Of a stretch of DNA of 64,000 bases, positions 22,301-24,949 are shown piece after piece. The notes beneath the pieces are model-generated. The model worked only from the letters and a program-made list of their open reading frames with translations. It made no database searches and was not told the origin of the DNA. This stretch comes from an uncultured Bacteroidota bacterium (lineage in GTDB: Bacteria; Bacteroidota; Bacteroidia; Flavobacteriales; Flavobacteriaceae), in NCBI GenBank assembly GCA_902536935.1, contig CACAZM010000008.1, forward strand, positions 1 to 64,000, given 5' to 3'. The position numbers and the translations under genes are program-made. Each line of letters opens with the position of its first letter. The first letter of the stretch is position 1.

Positions 22301-24687
22301 CCGATATTTCCAGAACTTGTGTTGTCTATATATCTACCGATTTTTGTGGCTTCCACTGATCCTTGAATTTCGAATGAATAATCAGTTCTGTCCCCAATTA
22401 CTCCACCAGGTTTGTCACTAAATTGTTCTACATCTCTGACAAAATTTCCAAGACTTTGGGCTGAAACCTTTGCACTGTTATAAAGCGTTGCAATACTTTG
22501 ATCAAAAACGGATTGCTGAATGACATATTCGACTGTAAATATTTTTTCTTCATCTATAGCTAAACCTATAGGAGTTGTGTATGAATGAGTAACTGCAGAT
22601 GTAAGGTCTGCAATAACATTAGATGGATCTGAATCAGATTCGTGATCATACAATATGTCCTCAACAAGTAAGTTACTTAATGTAACTTGACCATTATTTT
22701 TAACTGTTATTGTATACACAAGTTTATCCCCAACTCCGATTTCACCGTCATTATTCAAATCCTGTTGAGCAACTTCCTTGAAAACACTCATGGATTTTAC
22801 CGCCGATAATATGGTTATGGTTTTATTATCTTGATTTAAATCTGGATCATAATCATCATGCTCGGGATCTTCAGAAGCATCACTAACTGTTATACCTCCT
22901 TCTCCCCCACTTCCAATAGGGCTTGTTCCAGAGACAGTTATCTGATTTTCTATTCGACCTGAGCTTGCTGCCACCTCAGAAATCGTATAGGAAAGTTCAA
23001 AGATTGCCTTTTTACCTGGCGCTAGAGTCCCCGCCGTTGCTGTATTACTATCTTGTGAGACTGTTAATGAAATATCAGAAAGTTCTTGATCTTGAATTAT
23101 ACTGTTAAAGCCATCTTTAATGTCTTCAATAAAATTCCAAGAAATAGGGACTCCATTCGAGTCTTTTTGTAAAGAAATATCTAAAGTTACATTTCCTGTG
23201 TTTTCTACTTCAATAGTATATAAAATCTCATCCCCTATACTGTTCCCTCCAGTTGGTAAGCTTGCACTTTTCTTGACTCTAACTGAGGGGTCCTGAGCAG
23301 TTTCTGAATCAACACATAGATCAGACGAAGCGTTTTCAGTAATTACAACATTTGTGTCATTTGCATTGGAAGCTTGGACTTCTCCTAAACAGTTTTTAAC
23401 ACCCCCTCCATCAATTGTTTCTTGATCAACTATTATATAGGCTGTATATGTTGCAGTCTCACCGACCAATAAAACCCCTTGGTCTGATCCTTGATCGCTT
23501 ATGACATGAATTGGGAGTTTAGGGGTTGAGTTTTGTTCATTTTGAATTTCTATTCGATCGGTTGAACCATATATACTAGTAATCTCGTCATCAAATATTG
23601 AGATGTTTGTAAGATCTGCTGATCCATCATTATAAACCTGAACAGTCCAACTCCATATTTCTCCGACTACTGGCTCCCCTTGAAACCAATTTGGATCTTC
23701 ATCTATTTGTGGAAATGGAGGGAATAAGCGCTCACTTGGGTTATCAGCAACTTTACTTACAGTCATTGATGTAATTTCATCACCAATAGTTGTTATGTTC
23801 GGATCTCTAGTTGTATCCCCAGTGGTATTTCCATCTGAGTCATCTCCATTGTCACTATAATCCAGCTCATTATCTGTTTGACCCGCAGAGCTTCCAACTG
23901 CCTCAACATAAAATTGAACTAATCCAGAAGTTACTGCTGAATCAAAAGTATATGTGGCTGTATATTCTGCTGTTTCGCCTACACTTAAAATTCCTTCAGG
24001 TGATCCACCCGTATCTACAAAAGTTAGTGTTGTACCATTTTCGGTATAGGATGACTCTCCTATGTCTTGGAAATAACTTGTTAATGTTAAACCGGAAATT
24101 GGGATAGATGAAATATTCTCAACTTCTATTGTATATTCAATTGTATCTCCAGCGTTAACTGTCCCGGAATTATCATTGTCAAGAGTGTTACTATGTGAGG
24201 TAACTTCAATTAATGCCGGGAATAATTTAAATGCCGCACCCATACTTGGGTGATTAGTACAGTAATAATTAAGAGATGTAAGGGATTCATCGACTAGAAT
24301 TTCTATGTAAGCACCTGGAAACCCTTGAAAGCCAACTTGAGTAACTCCAGTTTGATATTCTTCTCCACCATTATGACTACCATCTGCAGTTATACTAAAT
24401 TTAAATGGATGCGTATCGGGTACTTCTGATAAATCAAATCGATATGTTTTTCCACGTTCAAGGGATAGTTCTGGTTGCTGAACACCATCAATAAGGAATT
24501 TTCCTGCTGAAACATCTACTGTAAAAGTCTGATCTTGAGAAAATAAAGCAAATGAAAAAAGAAAGAAAAATGTAACTGAAATTAGGAATTGTAGGAGAGT
24601 CGTTATCCCAGTAGTCAAAACCGAATGATGCGGCTTTAACAGTTTAAATGAAGTAACCTTTTGTTTAGAATTTATTTGATTTCTCAA
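1..24687 (-). CDS. Giant repetitive secreted surface protein (DUF11/TIGR01451-type repeats), 3' end outside window
   Basis: I read minus-strand codons over many segments between 24687 and 1 and found no stop. The ORF track also lists no minus ORF in this frame left of 24687, so any internal stop would have shown up as a closed ORF. That leaves 8,229 open codons, still mid-repeat at base 1. An in-frame TAG lies at about 24762. No ATG occurs between it and the signal peptide, so I chose the TTG at 24687, which gives MRNQINSKQK followed by a hydrophobic stretch (about residues 32-49). The protein then has a cupredoxin-like module, about 37 Asp/Thr/Ser-rich repeats (typical core GDTITYTITVTNTGNVTLT, typical end DVSDDGDDTTDDPT) and inserted modules between about residues 1950 and 5760. 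Families with this layout are exported adhesins, usually by T9SS through a C-terminal domain. That terminus is not visible, so the export route and the adhesion role are inference. Confidence 0.93.
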   Translation of the reverse strand, partial: MRNQINSKQKVTSFKLLKPHHSVLTTGITTLLQFLISVTFFFLFSFALFSQDQTFTVDVSAGKFLIDGVQQPELSLERGKTYRFDLSEVPDTHPFKFSITADGSHNGGEEYQTGVTQVGFQGFPGAYIEILVDESLTSLNYYCTNHPSMGAAFKLFPALIEVTSHSNTLDNDNSGTVNAGDTIEYTIEVENISSIPISGLTLTSYFQDIGESSYTENGTTLTFVDTGGSPEGILSVGETAEYTATYTFDSAVTSGLVQFYVEAVGSSAGQTDNELDYSDNGDDSDGNTTGDTTRDPNITTIGDEITSMTVSKVADNPSERLFPPFPQIDEDPNWFQGEPVVGEIWSWTVQVYNDGSADLTNISIFDDEITSIYGSTDRIEIQNEQNSTPKLPIHVISDQGSDQGVLLVGETATYTAYIIVDQETIDGGGVKNCLGEVQASNANDTNVVITENASSDLCVDSETAQDPSVRVKKSASLPTGGNSIGDEILYTIEVENTGNVTLDISLQKDSNGVPISWNFIEDIKDGFNSIIQDQELSDISLTVSQDSNTATAGTLAPGKKAIFELSYTISEVAASSGRIENQITVSGTSPIGSGGEGGITVSDASEDPEHDDYDPDLNQDNKTITILSAVKSMSVFKEVAQQDLNNDGEIGVGDKLVYTITVKNNGQVTLSNLLVEDILYDHESDSDPSNVIADLTSAVTHSYTTPIGLAIDEEKIFTVEYVIQQSVFDQSIATLYNSAKVSAQSLGNFVRDVEQFSDKPGGVIGDRTDYSFEIQGSVEATKIGRYIDNTSSGNIGAPDPGDTIEYTLTIENTGNVSVFNMDITDQMNYSGDVAATPPTISFVESNINRTSTEIIDPNDSSKYTLLVGEILTFSATHTITQADYDNAGEVIENGIPNVQFIENQITVTGNYLDGDTTKSIPQEVSDDGDDLDGDTSGDKTKVYISPQNNLKIVKTWSGSTNPEVGEVITFYITVENIGNSKVTGIVTNDILSGLETPTSLPIGPVVYGGIITPASGSTSPEGTLEVGEKSSYTASFTINQDAVDAGGISNTFTVDYDGVTYQSDDADKLASPAKNPTEVPIAKDLDLEVEKTVSLMDTNANGEADVGEKLVYSIKLKNTGNVSIYKPVGVDFFTDTLEFISCPDPTDCTDLEYDNNNEIVYIKDVLNNNEIIDNTKILPLYTAMYQAVLTITQEIKDYGGVRNILDVSYVDLLDESKTARSKDDINDAFEDEPANFDYTTFVIDENPDFEITKYLMVPQESNPTPIVYDVTVSNGEFVYSQEGQVKSNITFERGKTYRFRQSDSSNSGFPLRFSQTEDGSEYNYLVTTSGAPGNGSVNSYTQITVDALVNSGQITHAPVSNLYTYSPNQLGMGRLFEISQPVVSPVLGDELVYYIKIENTGNTVLNIPDAPTDTITSSGNPLSLDIGYPQFLIKFTETTNSSELVLAPGDIVVWEARYTVAQEAVDGGEISNSSSLDAQSNIGTNVSKTSNDGDNTDGDDSDVTKVTIVKSPSIEVIKEWEWSDDNNNGYVDRGETITFNITITNTGNVTVDNFTFTESFVDKTPLNPIDLTPELVGPSTTVSPESIGPGESILYTATYVVSQNTIDVGGLVNSVTVDAVAAGVDLISDISDDGDTGPDDTGQNPTEIVIAPNPLMEVTKTIINHQDDGDGLYEEGEILTYKIEIENTGNITLLNFSFQDSFQNFDSSDLQYDPVPNTNPVKYIEYIETLDKDGNISTGSFLDNLSYGDVAVYEAKYTITAADVTSKGLSNSLTAISRDSGGTIVTTDVSDDGDDLDLNTTDDPTILYIGDLPSFKVEKTGEYFDDNGTPGVNEGDNVVFTVKIINTGADVITLNSNYTDVMYNGFNVPITPPSLVLDSQTGNNVNTAQPYVLNVGEVETHTITYPITISDINSGGIYNSIAFIGNSERNPDTSRPDLDATSDNPNTPAVEDPAFVPLSTDTDGDGVPDTLDLDDDNDGILDEIEGCFSFSLNGDSFDNYTGNNYYPDNSMDKFQEPSIAPPFSSVNSDGEIWSGTNLYQPYVDSNGKDYGKFIQLLQSAGENDLSYWDESSHDPNTSFDRIVVIENVTPNTDYTVSFVHRAGVIYFDVNGGYQSGGQTLLQLQSMNSDFELSQTFTPSASWGEETYNFTTDSETTQLAILFSAYDPDNSVSIQLDAIVFDYQDSCNGDIDGDGVPNHLDLDSDNDGIYDVVEAGFEAIDTNLDGMLDFNDSAFVDTDFDTIHDPVFGATIIDSDGDGIIDAFQLDSDGDGCFDTGEAGYTDSTLVADRDGILGDDAPYTVDSFGKISSGTDGYTVPDDFDNNGILDYREEEYDAGCFNPSMLVEKIATITQNDGNTTVDVGDVINYEITVVNNSLEPLKDIVVKDTLSNQALSFELQTTYVEELNTGNHEEGEIQIESLGNTSNPNNYTIGLPIRTDEDMKANSGGSYWQYFTSGGACNGCGYFKIYHSTPSNIGSIQTPNGNYVGLNFSERNKSSGVMSTETFTLEGVTYTVTHGWAVQGIYRIDIDSSDPNKEFKVYTYMYNYRTGWNDVNHKTKNTDWGTIRYYYNNQWNYSSSDHDMWYYFIPKDVEVSERGDGEYTKASNMYVYNSTTGNTSNEHYETHIQNSYIHHTTSTLYKKGAILYWASGQNDVIDWIEADLVGADQTTMEFGVLKQDNTAVYTAQHTVTQADIDAGDLLSNQVTVTATMVKPETSVSVGDITITETLENPVVTELNSTSSIDVTKVADVSDKDGDGYTNTGDEVTFTIDITNTGTQTITGLDIQDTLSDVNGDLISNPELSQVPINTNYVYHSDHLTEIHQSHGLSSYGTITYNYPENISVYVGPNNTHDGKGVGLISTGKGYSVWGAAANSNAVHGLTLNRASATNIEDHIFFNSSDTGVLNNGGYKLEPNTTYTLSVYARKPSASAEDSNFNLFAYDGNAQITHGSTDDIINNSFKSDNLIVDSDQFKRYQFTFTTGDVTYIPGNNTDVNGTSNPGTTANPRFGIVFPKAISDPTTGTINIWGLQLEKSPRATIYVLNDGTAKYDDYKDPVDISEEDSFVFEWHGSTYQNPSSNPNISLGLNSNRNFKGKSLARASTHRSPAIIEYPGIINSLDGGQSKDDLIPGSWINDKFNNENYATDTNNYFYLNLPNDKLYSTNGESNYLLGYEIPFADIGTSSYNIRGSNYRYGNTYNNGDRTAAYFTTWTGSSWSQDYRWQFDEWYNTLIDWGTTHSTDNPFFVQFEKTTNGTGLAEYNFYDDLGYGNYNASRSLYIGLVKERDENDELISLRWLGFHNKPILLGHHNGHSYFFIRHLKTASEHTTYANSLGAYLFNPNSTEEFDFVSEHLLDTKHWSVPYNIDDSNTSSSKYMDQAFIGVEYNTDGYSGYKYSELDQTNESSEYSNRLNIGSLDPGQTLTLTFTKTILDSEMDLGGYSNSVTVTADNNVSQVSDDPTTTQEDDPTVVNFDIVKDIEVIKTAEVVDSTDSDGNTNTYNDVDDTINYTITVKNTGTVPLYDVTLEDELTTRGTFDPADPTPTFQSKSVIGAESLASIWSPFSSEPNNMNTNEWAAYLRYQHGFYLDDNETNQSKRYVAESDDPTLTSISGYEHLGVYNGHSYFSRNTAQTWNNQAAHAIANSVYMLIIDSVDEWEAVRDMLYEKNLDVDHWIGLTQRRDQTLNNGWFWVGKDNLPGGLNTYDPANHDTTVNPDDETADNFPFYFEDQFELVTTNDGILNPGESANYTASYVIQEDAVTDGGGFIENTVLAKANSSANQGTTTYDVQDTSDGDTADVDGDDDGDFENDPTVISLPRVKVTKTSVVNDDNGQSGTNAGDTIDYTITVENMGGDTLSNISFEDTFVDADGNVLVYDSSNTSPKTGAVFDHENTSYDYITLGRQQWMTSNYGPTTYTDGTPIPEVNDANTWKDLTTGAWRWVDSSDQARGKFYNYFAIEGIHDDDPNTPNKQFIPDGWRLPTRNDFTSTLHTYLNEYGYTPIAQTVGFDDYWQSYNSSGCNCPGYSMHLGNDPNLNRTGIGIMPNGWLNQNSGNREYLNQRSYIWTSEINNNNSWTVYYRYDISGLAEFNHPKKSGLPVRLIRDYTSEGNSDIGSVLNDSYPLHNNLNPYTYSQSLYPVSVLGDLKSINKITWFTDTDINLYQTNDQWEIYLAETDSNSLESGGWISPSEFTKVFHGDVRFSTEYYGVETGQHKQLIVELDTPFVRDPSKNLVIAVRENEGGAQTSNTIFELRNLGDAVNYKTLVLGSTSPIDLNAVSGTTQTSHSRNVPWVIIEGVTDLGIIYSSSTETNDAGILAPGETETYTATYTISQAAFDSGGVSNSLTVSIENDAGDIISDVSDNDGDDTNGGDTPTDDSFTQSPSADVTKSVTIVDNGDTFNGLDDILQYEIEIKNTGDVTLTNIMLTDELKDFADPAQDLTITEGPTYLFNGTSGVDASKIDRFEVGGKWFELIRDKKTYLEAKALAQKRGGKLYRLKYTSVDGSTEKDILIQHILDTLDYRQIDISTSVITEDDPTATTPKNYLWINGEDIDQEGEWNHIEFDGTKVSWDSLNIDFTAAQQDDENGTTMAENNLGEQDALGWALTEPYGWNDIDVDNQLYYVIEYESNNIDWIGSGQTTLAPGESMIYSVKFIIDDQAVDAGGVKNQATVNFTGPDGVSFDVLSDDPSTTEVDDSTDVELIFPDITVLKTVDNIKRQDTNGDFTVDVQQDEVVVGDKITFNISATNTGNWPLVNLQVTDTIIDSRGNNQEALTSLVTIVSDNGVAVDSSTFDGELAVDETVVYQVQYTVLDSSSIAPIILNSATVSGDAMTDLDGDGTYELFGTTTDISDDGLTGDDDTGDDPTKVYLAPNPIIEVIKTVSSIKGSDQEGWFVAYGENAETEVDSPTTSSFTNSYGPLYYGEKLAKGNEFVWTQNHMPNNSNRWFSIGVWDGATDNHNNLAQLVENWSTKFGFYWDKILRDVSEFPNGGYSSKNTDLTQATDTAYDDGAVMRLAYGSDNRLRLYVNDVLTATTITPESGNDLDIHFHGSPNSIVIPDFVNSYDVAQGNVNVGDEVSFKIVATNTGNWPLVNIQAVDTITHSRGDIKVSLPLTLISDAGVAVSDTTFDGELAAGDSLVYTTSYTVPTSAEIAPELLNSAVVEADVMTDLDGDGTSENLHSTISDISDDGLTGDDDTGDDPTKVFMTPLPAIEVTKTVAEIKREDTNGVYTIDVSEGSVQVGDKIVYHISATNRGNWPLVNVQVFDTIIDSNGNNQQALIPDLLTDAGVSIDSSTFDGEIAAGDTLVYSVEYIILNSSSNAAFISNFAIVQGDVMYDADGDGNNDDLHSTVTDLSDGDTDTVDGNEDGDFENDPTDVDLAPDPKLTVTKTAVVDDGDDDILGVDDIITYTILVENTGNLPLTNLSLKDSLYNLQGAFKQELSLTFVEQKIKSTDEATDNGEGNLIPGEEETYTVQYTIIQSDVDSSGILNSVTATAKDPDDNDIIDVSDGDSDATLDSDGDTDPENDPTETLITQTPILEVTKTYRIVEKSVEFNTFGEYTGNSLDNWNMGPNAGGNNDGFISTRSISKEGEYFEFLTRGDRNFLFGLVNANDFSIDEVKNYFDNSNNLGDAEAADRFFYIGSYYLKDHDRVHPFNEFFYLEPQGSSASFTKNKVGRYLFNENIDEVRSVSRVRVGFSEVGKPTISVYSKKPSTNGRAWEDINNYVYPHVPTYTTGDDTYSYPSIDFIDHFNTSESFDDTADYHFVLRVQDNDENEITKLYINKEDGGILGDEIEYEIKVENKGNVTLSDLELIDALRDHTSTIAFELEEQLVANGAITLTEGYHYSTIDGQISVDLPEDIGTLEVGETEIYNVRFIVTQAAIDAHIIHNQVTATASSPQGTDDVTDVSDDGDNTDGNLEDDVTETTLVTNPSIEVIKTISAISDSDDNAKNISDPVDLGDKITYNVTVTNTGDTNITEINLVDILTDSNGDVLANPSATFSTTSLGKNSQAAYNNTLEIGETAFYTVSYTVDAAGYDSEFLSNSITATGSTGGLSGNISDISDGDSDTVDGNGDGDFENDPTVIATSASPSLKAVKTYTLIDNGDQIINEGDIVRYTITVENTGNRKITGLTLVDVLTNDNPTDVTSNLDGPYFTSASLGSNNGTLEIDEIATYRAFYTITEDDADSGKLINTVTVTGSSPGNTDDVVDVSDDGNEDFDGPDADSDPTNDPTVTNITSDASIKVVKEASVIDDGDNVRGAGDIIKYTITVTNNGIVPVKLVGPNGETDYDDIFIDVLKNGSDLTRNYNNPIVLDTNTPAPQGSTESNLLVGDYLTYVAFYTIVAEDVTSTFLSNSLLVYAMTLDNATSVFDVSDDGIDTDGNTVDDPTITELTFEPELEVTKTYTLTDLDGDDIPDVGETVTFFIAVENTGNVLLTNIELTDVLSDIGETTTLTLNAPPTLTGSTDSTTPDTSLSAGEIENYFATYVIEQSAVDLGGIRNTVTVTGRSPNSSTNDISDISDNGDDDDGNTENDPTDIPITRSPALTVNKTAAVVEGSGNSITDLGDTINYTITVQNTGNVTLTGVTIVDDLENADGDNLTLTSGPDWSIADNGSSEGTLKVGETATYYASYLIEASGSDSGSIVNTAIITASSPVGTNDTTASSSVTTTTTEDPSIVVVKTYNIIENGVSGTNPNDIVQYQIAVTNTGNVTLSSINYVDTFTNRESIPQTLTFSSGPFYTGADQGSADGILKPGETANYMALFTLDQAAIDAGGIDNTVTFNGTSPDGTVVTDISDDGDTGAGDTGDDVTELIITPSPSIEVIKTAVTTDNNSDNLIGGGDLIEYAITVANTGNVTLTNLTIEDTFIDGDGNALTFDDTNDPQFQSSTDSTSNSTRLHVGETKTYTATYTVEEVAASTGSISNSVFAKARSPESSTFDVTDYSDDGDSTTDGDDDGTDPTDDPTIVSTSYVSSLEATKTYVILDNGNGKTGAGDQVTYTITIENTGNTTLTGLTFVDTFTDGDDNPLTFNDGTTDIQYTSTNVDGSTPGTLDIAETETYVAVYTITVTDEESGKITNTVTATATSPTSETITDVSDNGISTDGNDTDDPTVILFAPNPEMEVEKTDTVTVDSDGQTGNGDTVSYDITITNTGNVTLTNINPVDVLTDGDGNEFSLTLTFVSNSGASTQGTLISGEVATYTATFDITQAVEETGFISNVVTVTASSPGNSDDVTAVSDDPDTTEEDDPTITQMYANPSISVLKTASVIDNGDGLTDAGDLIQYTITVENTGNVDLSELTITDTLTDGAGQGLTLTNGPFFSGADLGSGLGTLKVGETASYIAYYTISSAAASTGSIHNSAEAKAKSPGSIDFDVIETSDDGDTTDDNTTADTYISPNPSIEVVKTYTVSDDNPDGQTGEGDTITYTIVVENTGNVNLTGVAITDTITDGNDVGLTLTSGPTFAGTGTYDGNLASGDTVTYTATYLIDQSTSNSGSVINQVEASGTTAQGVTVTDLSDDGDTGDGDTGDDPTVTPIEADPAIEVTKIATVVQKDGNTTVDVGDEIQYSITVENIGNVTVAILDSDNDGIGDGYFDKLTDGDGEDLQYTTNISTTDDEFSIEPGETITYTAAFIINQQVAISGRVENRVTFYANPIGSSETISDVSDDGIDDDGNIVDDPTVTDMAPNPSMEVIKLQEVIDDGDGTDGVGDLVKYTITVENTGNIDLTGLAVSDVLSDITESTTIYDSASPNNDVFFDGPYYIGSDDGASAGNLAVGDTATYLAFYRLTQDDVDAGGISNSATATATSSEGNITDISDDGDTVTGDTEDDPTTLTISPSPSIDVSKSAEITTDEDGTVGVGDTITYTIQVTNTGNVSLIDLTIADVLTEADGSTALTLTTAVTPSEAQTLDVGETVTYTATYVIEQSAADSGSIINTATATASSPGNTDDVVKSSDDPNTTTEDDSTVVTIRPEPSLKITKTSSVVQVDTGNTTIDIGDQISYTIVVTNDGNTALTGVDITDTLTAIGGATLSLDSDPVFVSSTDANTTFTNDTTTSVPTLLVGEAVTFGATYTVTQAAIDAGGVSNTASVVGYDSDGEAVNGSIDSAVVNNITQTPSIEVTKEASIIHQAGTDSEISAGDTIVYTVTVTNNGNVTISNIDFTDDLTDGQGNVLSLTSGGPNDWGSISLAPGESQDLIASYTISQSASDSGSIINTATATGDSPQGTDDVSDVSDDPQA
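7400..8050 (-). other. Unrecognised concanavalin-like insertion, copy 2
   Basis: About 215 residues: EGEYFEFLTRGDRNFLFGLV, RFFYIGSYYLKDHDR, VRVGFSEVGKPTISVYSKKP. The element order (E-F-x-x-T, F-x-G-L-V, then a partner strand ending in S-V-Y) parallels the insertion at 9540-10060. No known family is recognised with confidence. Confidence 0.4.
8700..10600 (-). repeat. Three-unit GNWPLVN repeat subfamily
   Basis: Cores near 10460, 9450 and 8950 share NxGNWPLVNxQ, VxDTI and a STFDGE-like strand not seen in the other units. They are far closer to each other than to the remaining repeats, which indicates recent local duplication. The first two are separated by the insertion at 9540-10060. Confidence 0.7.
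9540..10060 (-). other. Unrecognised concanavalin-like insertion, copy 1
   Basis: About 170 residues: EGWFVAYGENAE, KGNEFVWTQNHM, NRWFSIGVWDGATD, then DNRLRLYVNDV. A W-F-S-I-G-V-W strand followed by R-L-R-L-Y-V-N suggests a SPRY- or concanavalin-like sandwich, but I cannot assign a family. It resembles the insertion at 7400-8050 in order and aromatic content. Confidence 0.4.
10820..11340 (-). other. C-type-lectin-like module C
   Basis: The stretch has GGKWFELIRDKKTYLEAKAL, AQKRGGKLYRL, NYLWINGEDI, GEQDALGWALTEPYGWNDID and LYYVIEYE. This is the clearest C-type lectin candidate, with W-x-x-A-x-x-x-A-x-x-x-G-G-x-L, W-I-G-like and W-N-D-x-x-x elements. The WND segment occupies the place where calcium-dependent sugar ligands lie in canonical members. 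Confidence 0.65.
11860..12345 (-). other. Beta-sandwich insertion downstream of the FISUMP-like domain
   Basis: It reads SINKITWFTDTDI, QWEIYLAETDSNSL, FTKVFHGDV and KNLVIAVRENEGG. This resembles the extracellular sandwich that recurs in T9SS cargo, with an I-Y-L-x-x-T strand followed by v-F-x-G and N-L-V-I-A-V. It directly follows the FISUMP-like domain in the protein. Confidence 0.45.
12360..13060 (-). other. Fibrobacter succinogenes major paralogous domain (FISUMP-like)
   Basis: It opens with YDYITLGRQQWMTSNYG, continues with TYTDGTPIPEVNDANTW and GKFYNYFAIEG, and then has FIPDGWRLPTRNDF. These match the order of the Fib_succ_major family (I-G-x-Q-x-W-M, dG-x-x-I-P, G-x-x-Y-N-x-x-A, G-W-x-x-P-t). 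The domain is common on secreted Bacteroidota proteins; its function is unknown. Confidence 0.75.
13540..13890 (-). other. C-type-lectin-like module B
   Basis: The stretch has GVYNGHSYFSRNTAQTW, AIANSVYMLIIDSVDEWEAV, WIGLTQ and GWFWVGKD, which is close to the C-type lectin signature (helix, LxxIxSxxE, WIGL, W-x-W). The NGHSYF opening is shared with module A, so the two are probably related copies. The expected ligand is a glycan, inferred from the fold family. Confidence 0.65.
14500..14800 (-). other. C-type-lectin-like module A
   Basis: The stretch has GHHNGHSYFFIRH, ASEHTTYANSLGAYLFN, EEFDFVSEHL and DQAFIGVEYN. This follows the C-type lectin order: a first strand with an aromatic, a helix with Ala pairs, an L-x-x-I-x-S-x-x-E-like segment, then a W/F-I-G strand. 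It is shorter than usual and lacks the standard cysteines, as in many bacterial members. Confidence 0.5.
15561..16050 (-). other. CBM-like module of tail-fibre type
   Basis: The stretch reads LEPNTTYTLSVYARKPSASA, then FKRYQFTFTTGD, then TINIWGLQLEKSPRATIYV. The pattern of a sentence-like 'T-Y-T-L-S-V-Y-A' strand ending in 'I-W-G-L-Q-L-E-x-x-x-x-A-T' is the one seen in sugar-binding sandwiches of marine phage fibres and bacterial surface proteins. The ligand is unknown. Confidence 0.55.
16650..17530 (-). other. Unrecognised insertion within a surface repeat
   Basis: About 290 residues rich in Tyr, Asn, Trp and Ser interrupt one repeat unit, with segments such as GWAVQGIYRIDIDSSDPN, RYYYNNQWNYSSSDHDMW and GQNDVIDWIEADLVGAD. 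I do not recognise the fold. It sits between the Asp-rich TSP3 region and the next repeat and contains a GGACNGCGYF cysteine pair. Confidence 0.5.
17690..18110 (-). other. Thrombospondin type 3-like calcium repeats in the giant protein
   Basis: Residues about 2193-2333 carry repeated DxDxDG-type motifs such as DSDNDGIYDVVEAG, DSDGDGIIDAFQ and DSDGDGCFDTGEAG. These are typical TSP3 calcium-binding repeats, common in Bacteroidota surface proteins. A shorter TSP3 stretch (DLDDDNDGILDEIEG) lies at about 18731-18830, on the other side of a carbohydrate-binding-like module. Confidence 0.75.
18130..18720 (-). other. Carbohydrate-binding-like beta-sandwich module
   Basis: Residues about 1990-2185 include a GEIWSGTNLYQPYVDSNGKD strand, VTPNTDYTVSFVHRAG, and a closing strand near NSVSIQLDAIVFDY. 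This order resembles galactose-binding or CBM-type sandwiches that describe an object through a summed beta-sheet. The ligand is unknown. It is bracketed by TSP3 stretches. Confidence 0.45.
18835..24210 (-). repeat. N-terminal block of surface repeats (about 11 units)
   Basis: I counted 11 repeat cores by the NTGN-like motif, near 24115, 23620, 23190, 22690, 22250, 21755, 21330, 20480, 20045, 19625 and 19150. Spacing is about 420-500 nt, wider where cupredoxin module 2 is inserted. Each unit runs from a Lys-Thr strand through GDxIxYTIxVxNTGN and LxxGExxxYTAxY to an acidic DVSDDGDDTxDDPT linker. The DNA copies have diverged; only the protein pattern is strongly conserved. Confidence 0.85.
20554..20889 (-). 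other. Cupredoxin-like module 2 of the giant protein (ligands lost)
   Basis: Residues about 1267-1378 repeat the layout of module 1: FERGKTYRFRQ, PLRFSQTEDGS, then YTYSPNQLGMGRLFEI. At the ligand positions Cys is Ser and the following His is Gln; only Met remains, and the first His is also missing. It appears to be a structural copy unlikely to bind type 1 copper. Confidence 0.6.
24211..24537 (-). other. Cupredoxin-like module 1 of the giant protein (copper ligands present)
   Basis: Residues 51-159 read as a plastocyanin-like beta-sandwich: LERGKTYRFDL, then DTHPFKFS, then NYYCTNHPSMG. The spacing matches type 1 copper sites, with His93, Cys143, His146 and Met149 as candidate ligands (C-x2-H-x2-M). 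Copper binding is inferred from the motif. The module sits at the extreme N terminus of the mature protein. Confidence 0.65.
24538..24687 (-). other. Signal peptide of the giant protein
   Basis: These are residues 1-50 counted from the TTG start. A basic, polar stretch of about 30 residues leads into the hydrophobic run LQFLISVTFFFLFSFALFS. The mature protein probably begins at QDQTF. The long n-region is unusual but occurs in very large exported proteins. A later start such as the TTG at V-L-T-T would still leave a usable signal peptide. Confidence 0.75.
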
Positions 24688-24763
24688 ATTGTTTTCTGGT
24701 TCAATTACTGTATTTGTAAAGTTAGATAGATGGTAAACGGTTTTTTGTTGGTGCTTAAACTAG

Positions 24764-24821
24764 GTTATTAACAATTTTATTAAAAACAACAGATTAATGA
24801 GATAGTAAATTTGTTAATAAC
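24764..24821. repeat. 11-bp perfect inverted repeat upstream of the giant gene
   Basis: GTTATTAACAA at 24764-24774 is the exact reverse complement of TTGTTAATAAC at 24811-24821, with 36 nt between. The arms lie 77-134 bp upstream of the TTG start. No ORF covers them. The spacing is too wide for an intrinsic terminator and no T-run follows, so a regulator site is the simplest reading. Confidence 0.55.
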
Positions 24822-24949
24822 ACATAATTTCTAATTAAAAATCAACAAACTATTATTTTAATGATGTTTTGTATTTTGGTGAAGATCGATTTGATTTATA
24901 TTTTTAATTGAACTAGGTTAATGAGGAATTTCAAATCGAAAATATCTTT

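Noticed and set aside
497-24107. About 35 plus-strand ORFs of 60-140 codons (for example 7853-8275) in the left third
   Set aside because: All are antisense to the giant minus-strand frame. Their Ser/Val/Pro/Ile-rich make-up is what complementing Asp/Thr/Gly/Asn codons gives, and none has a recognisable domain.
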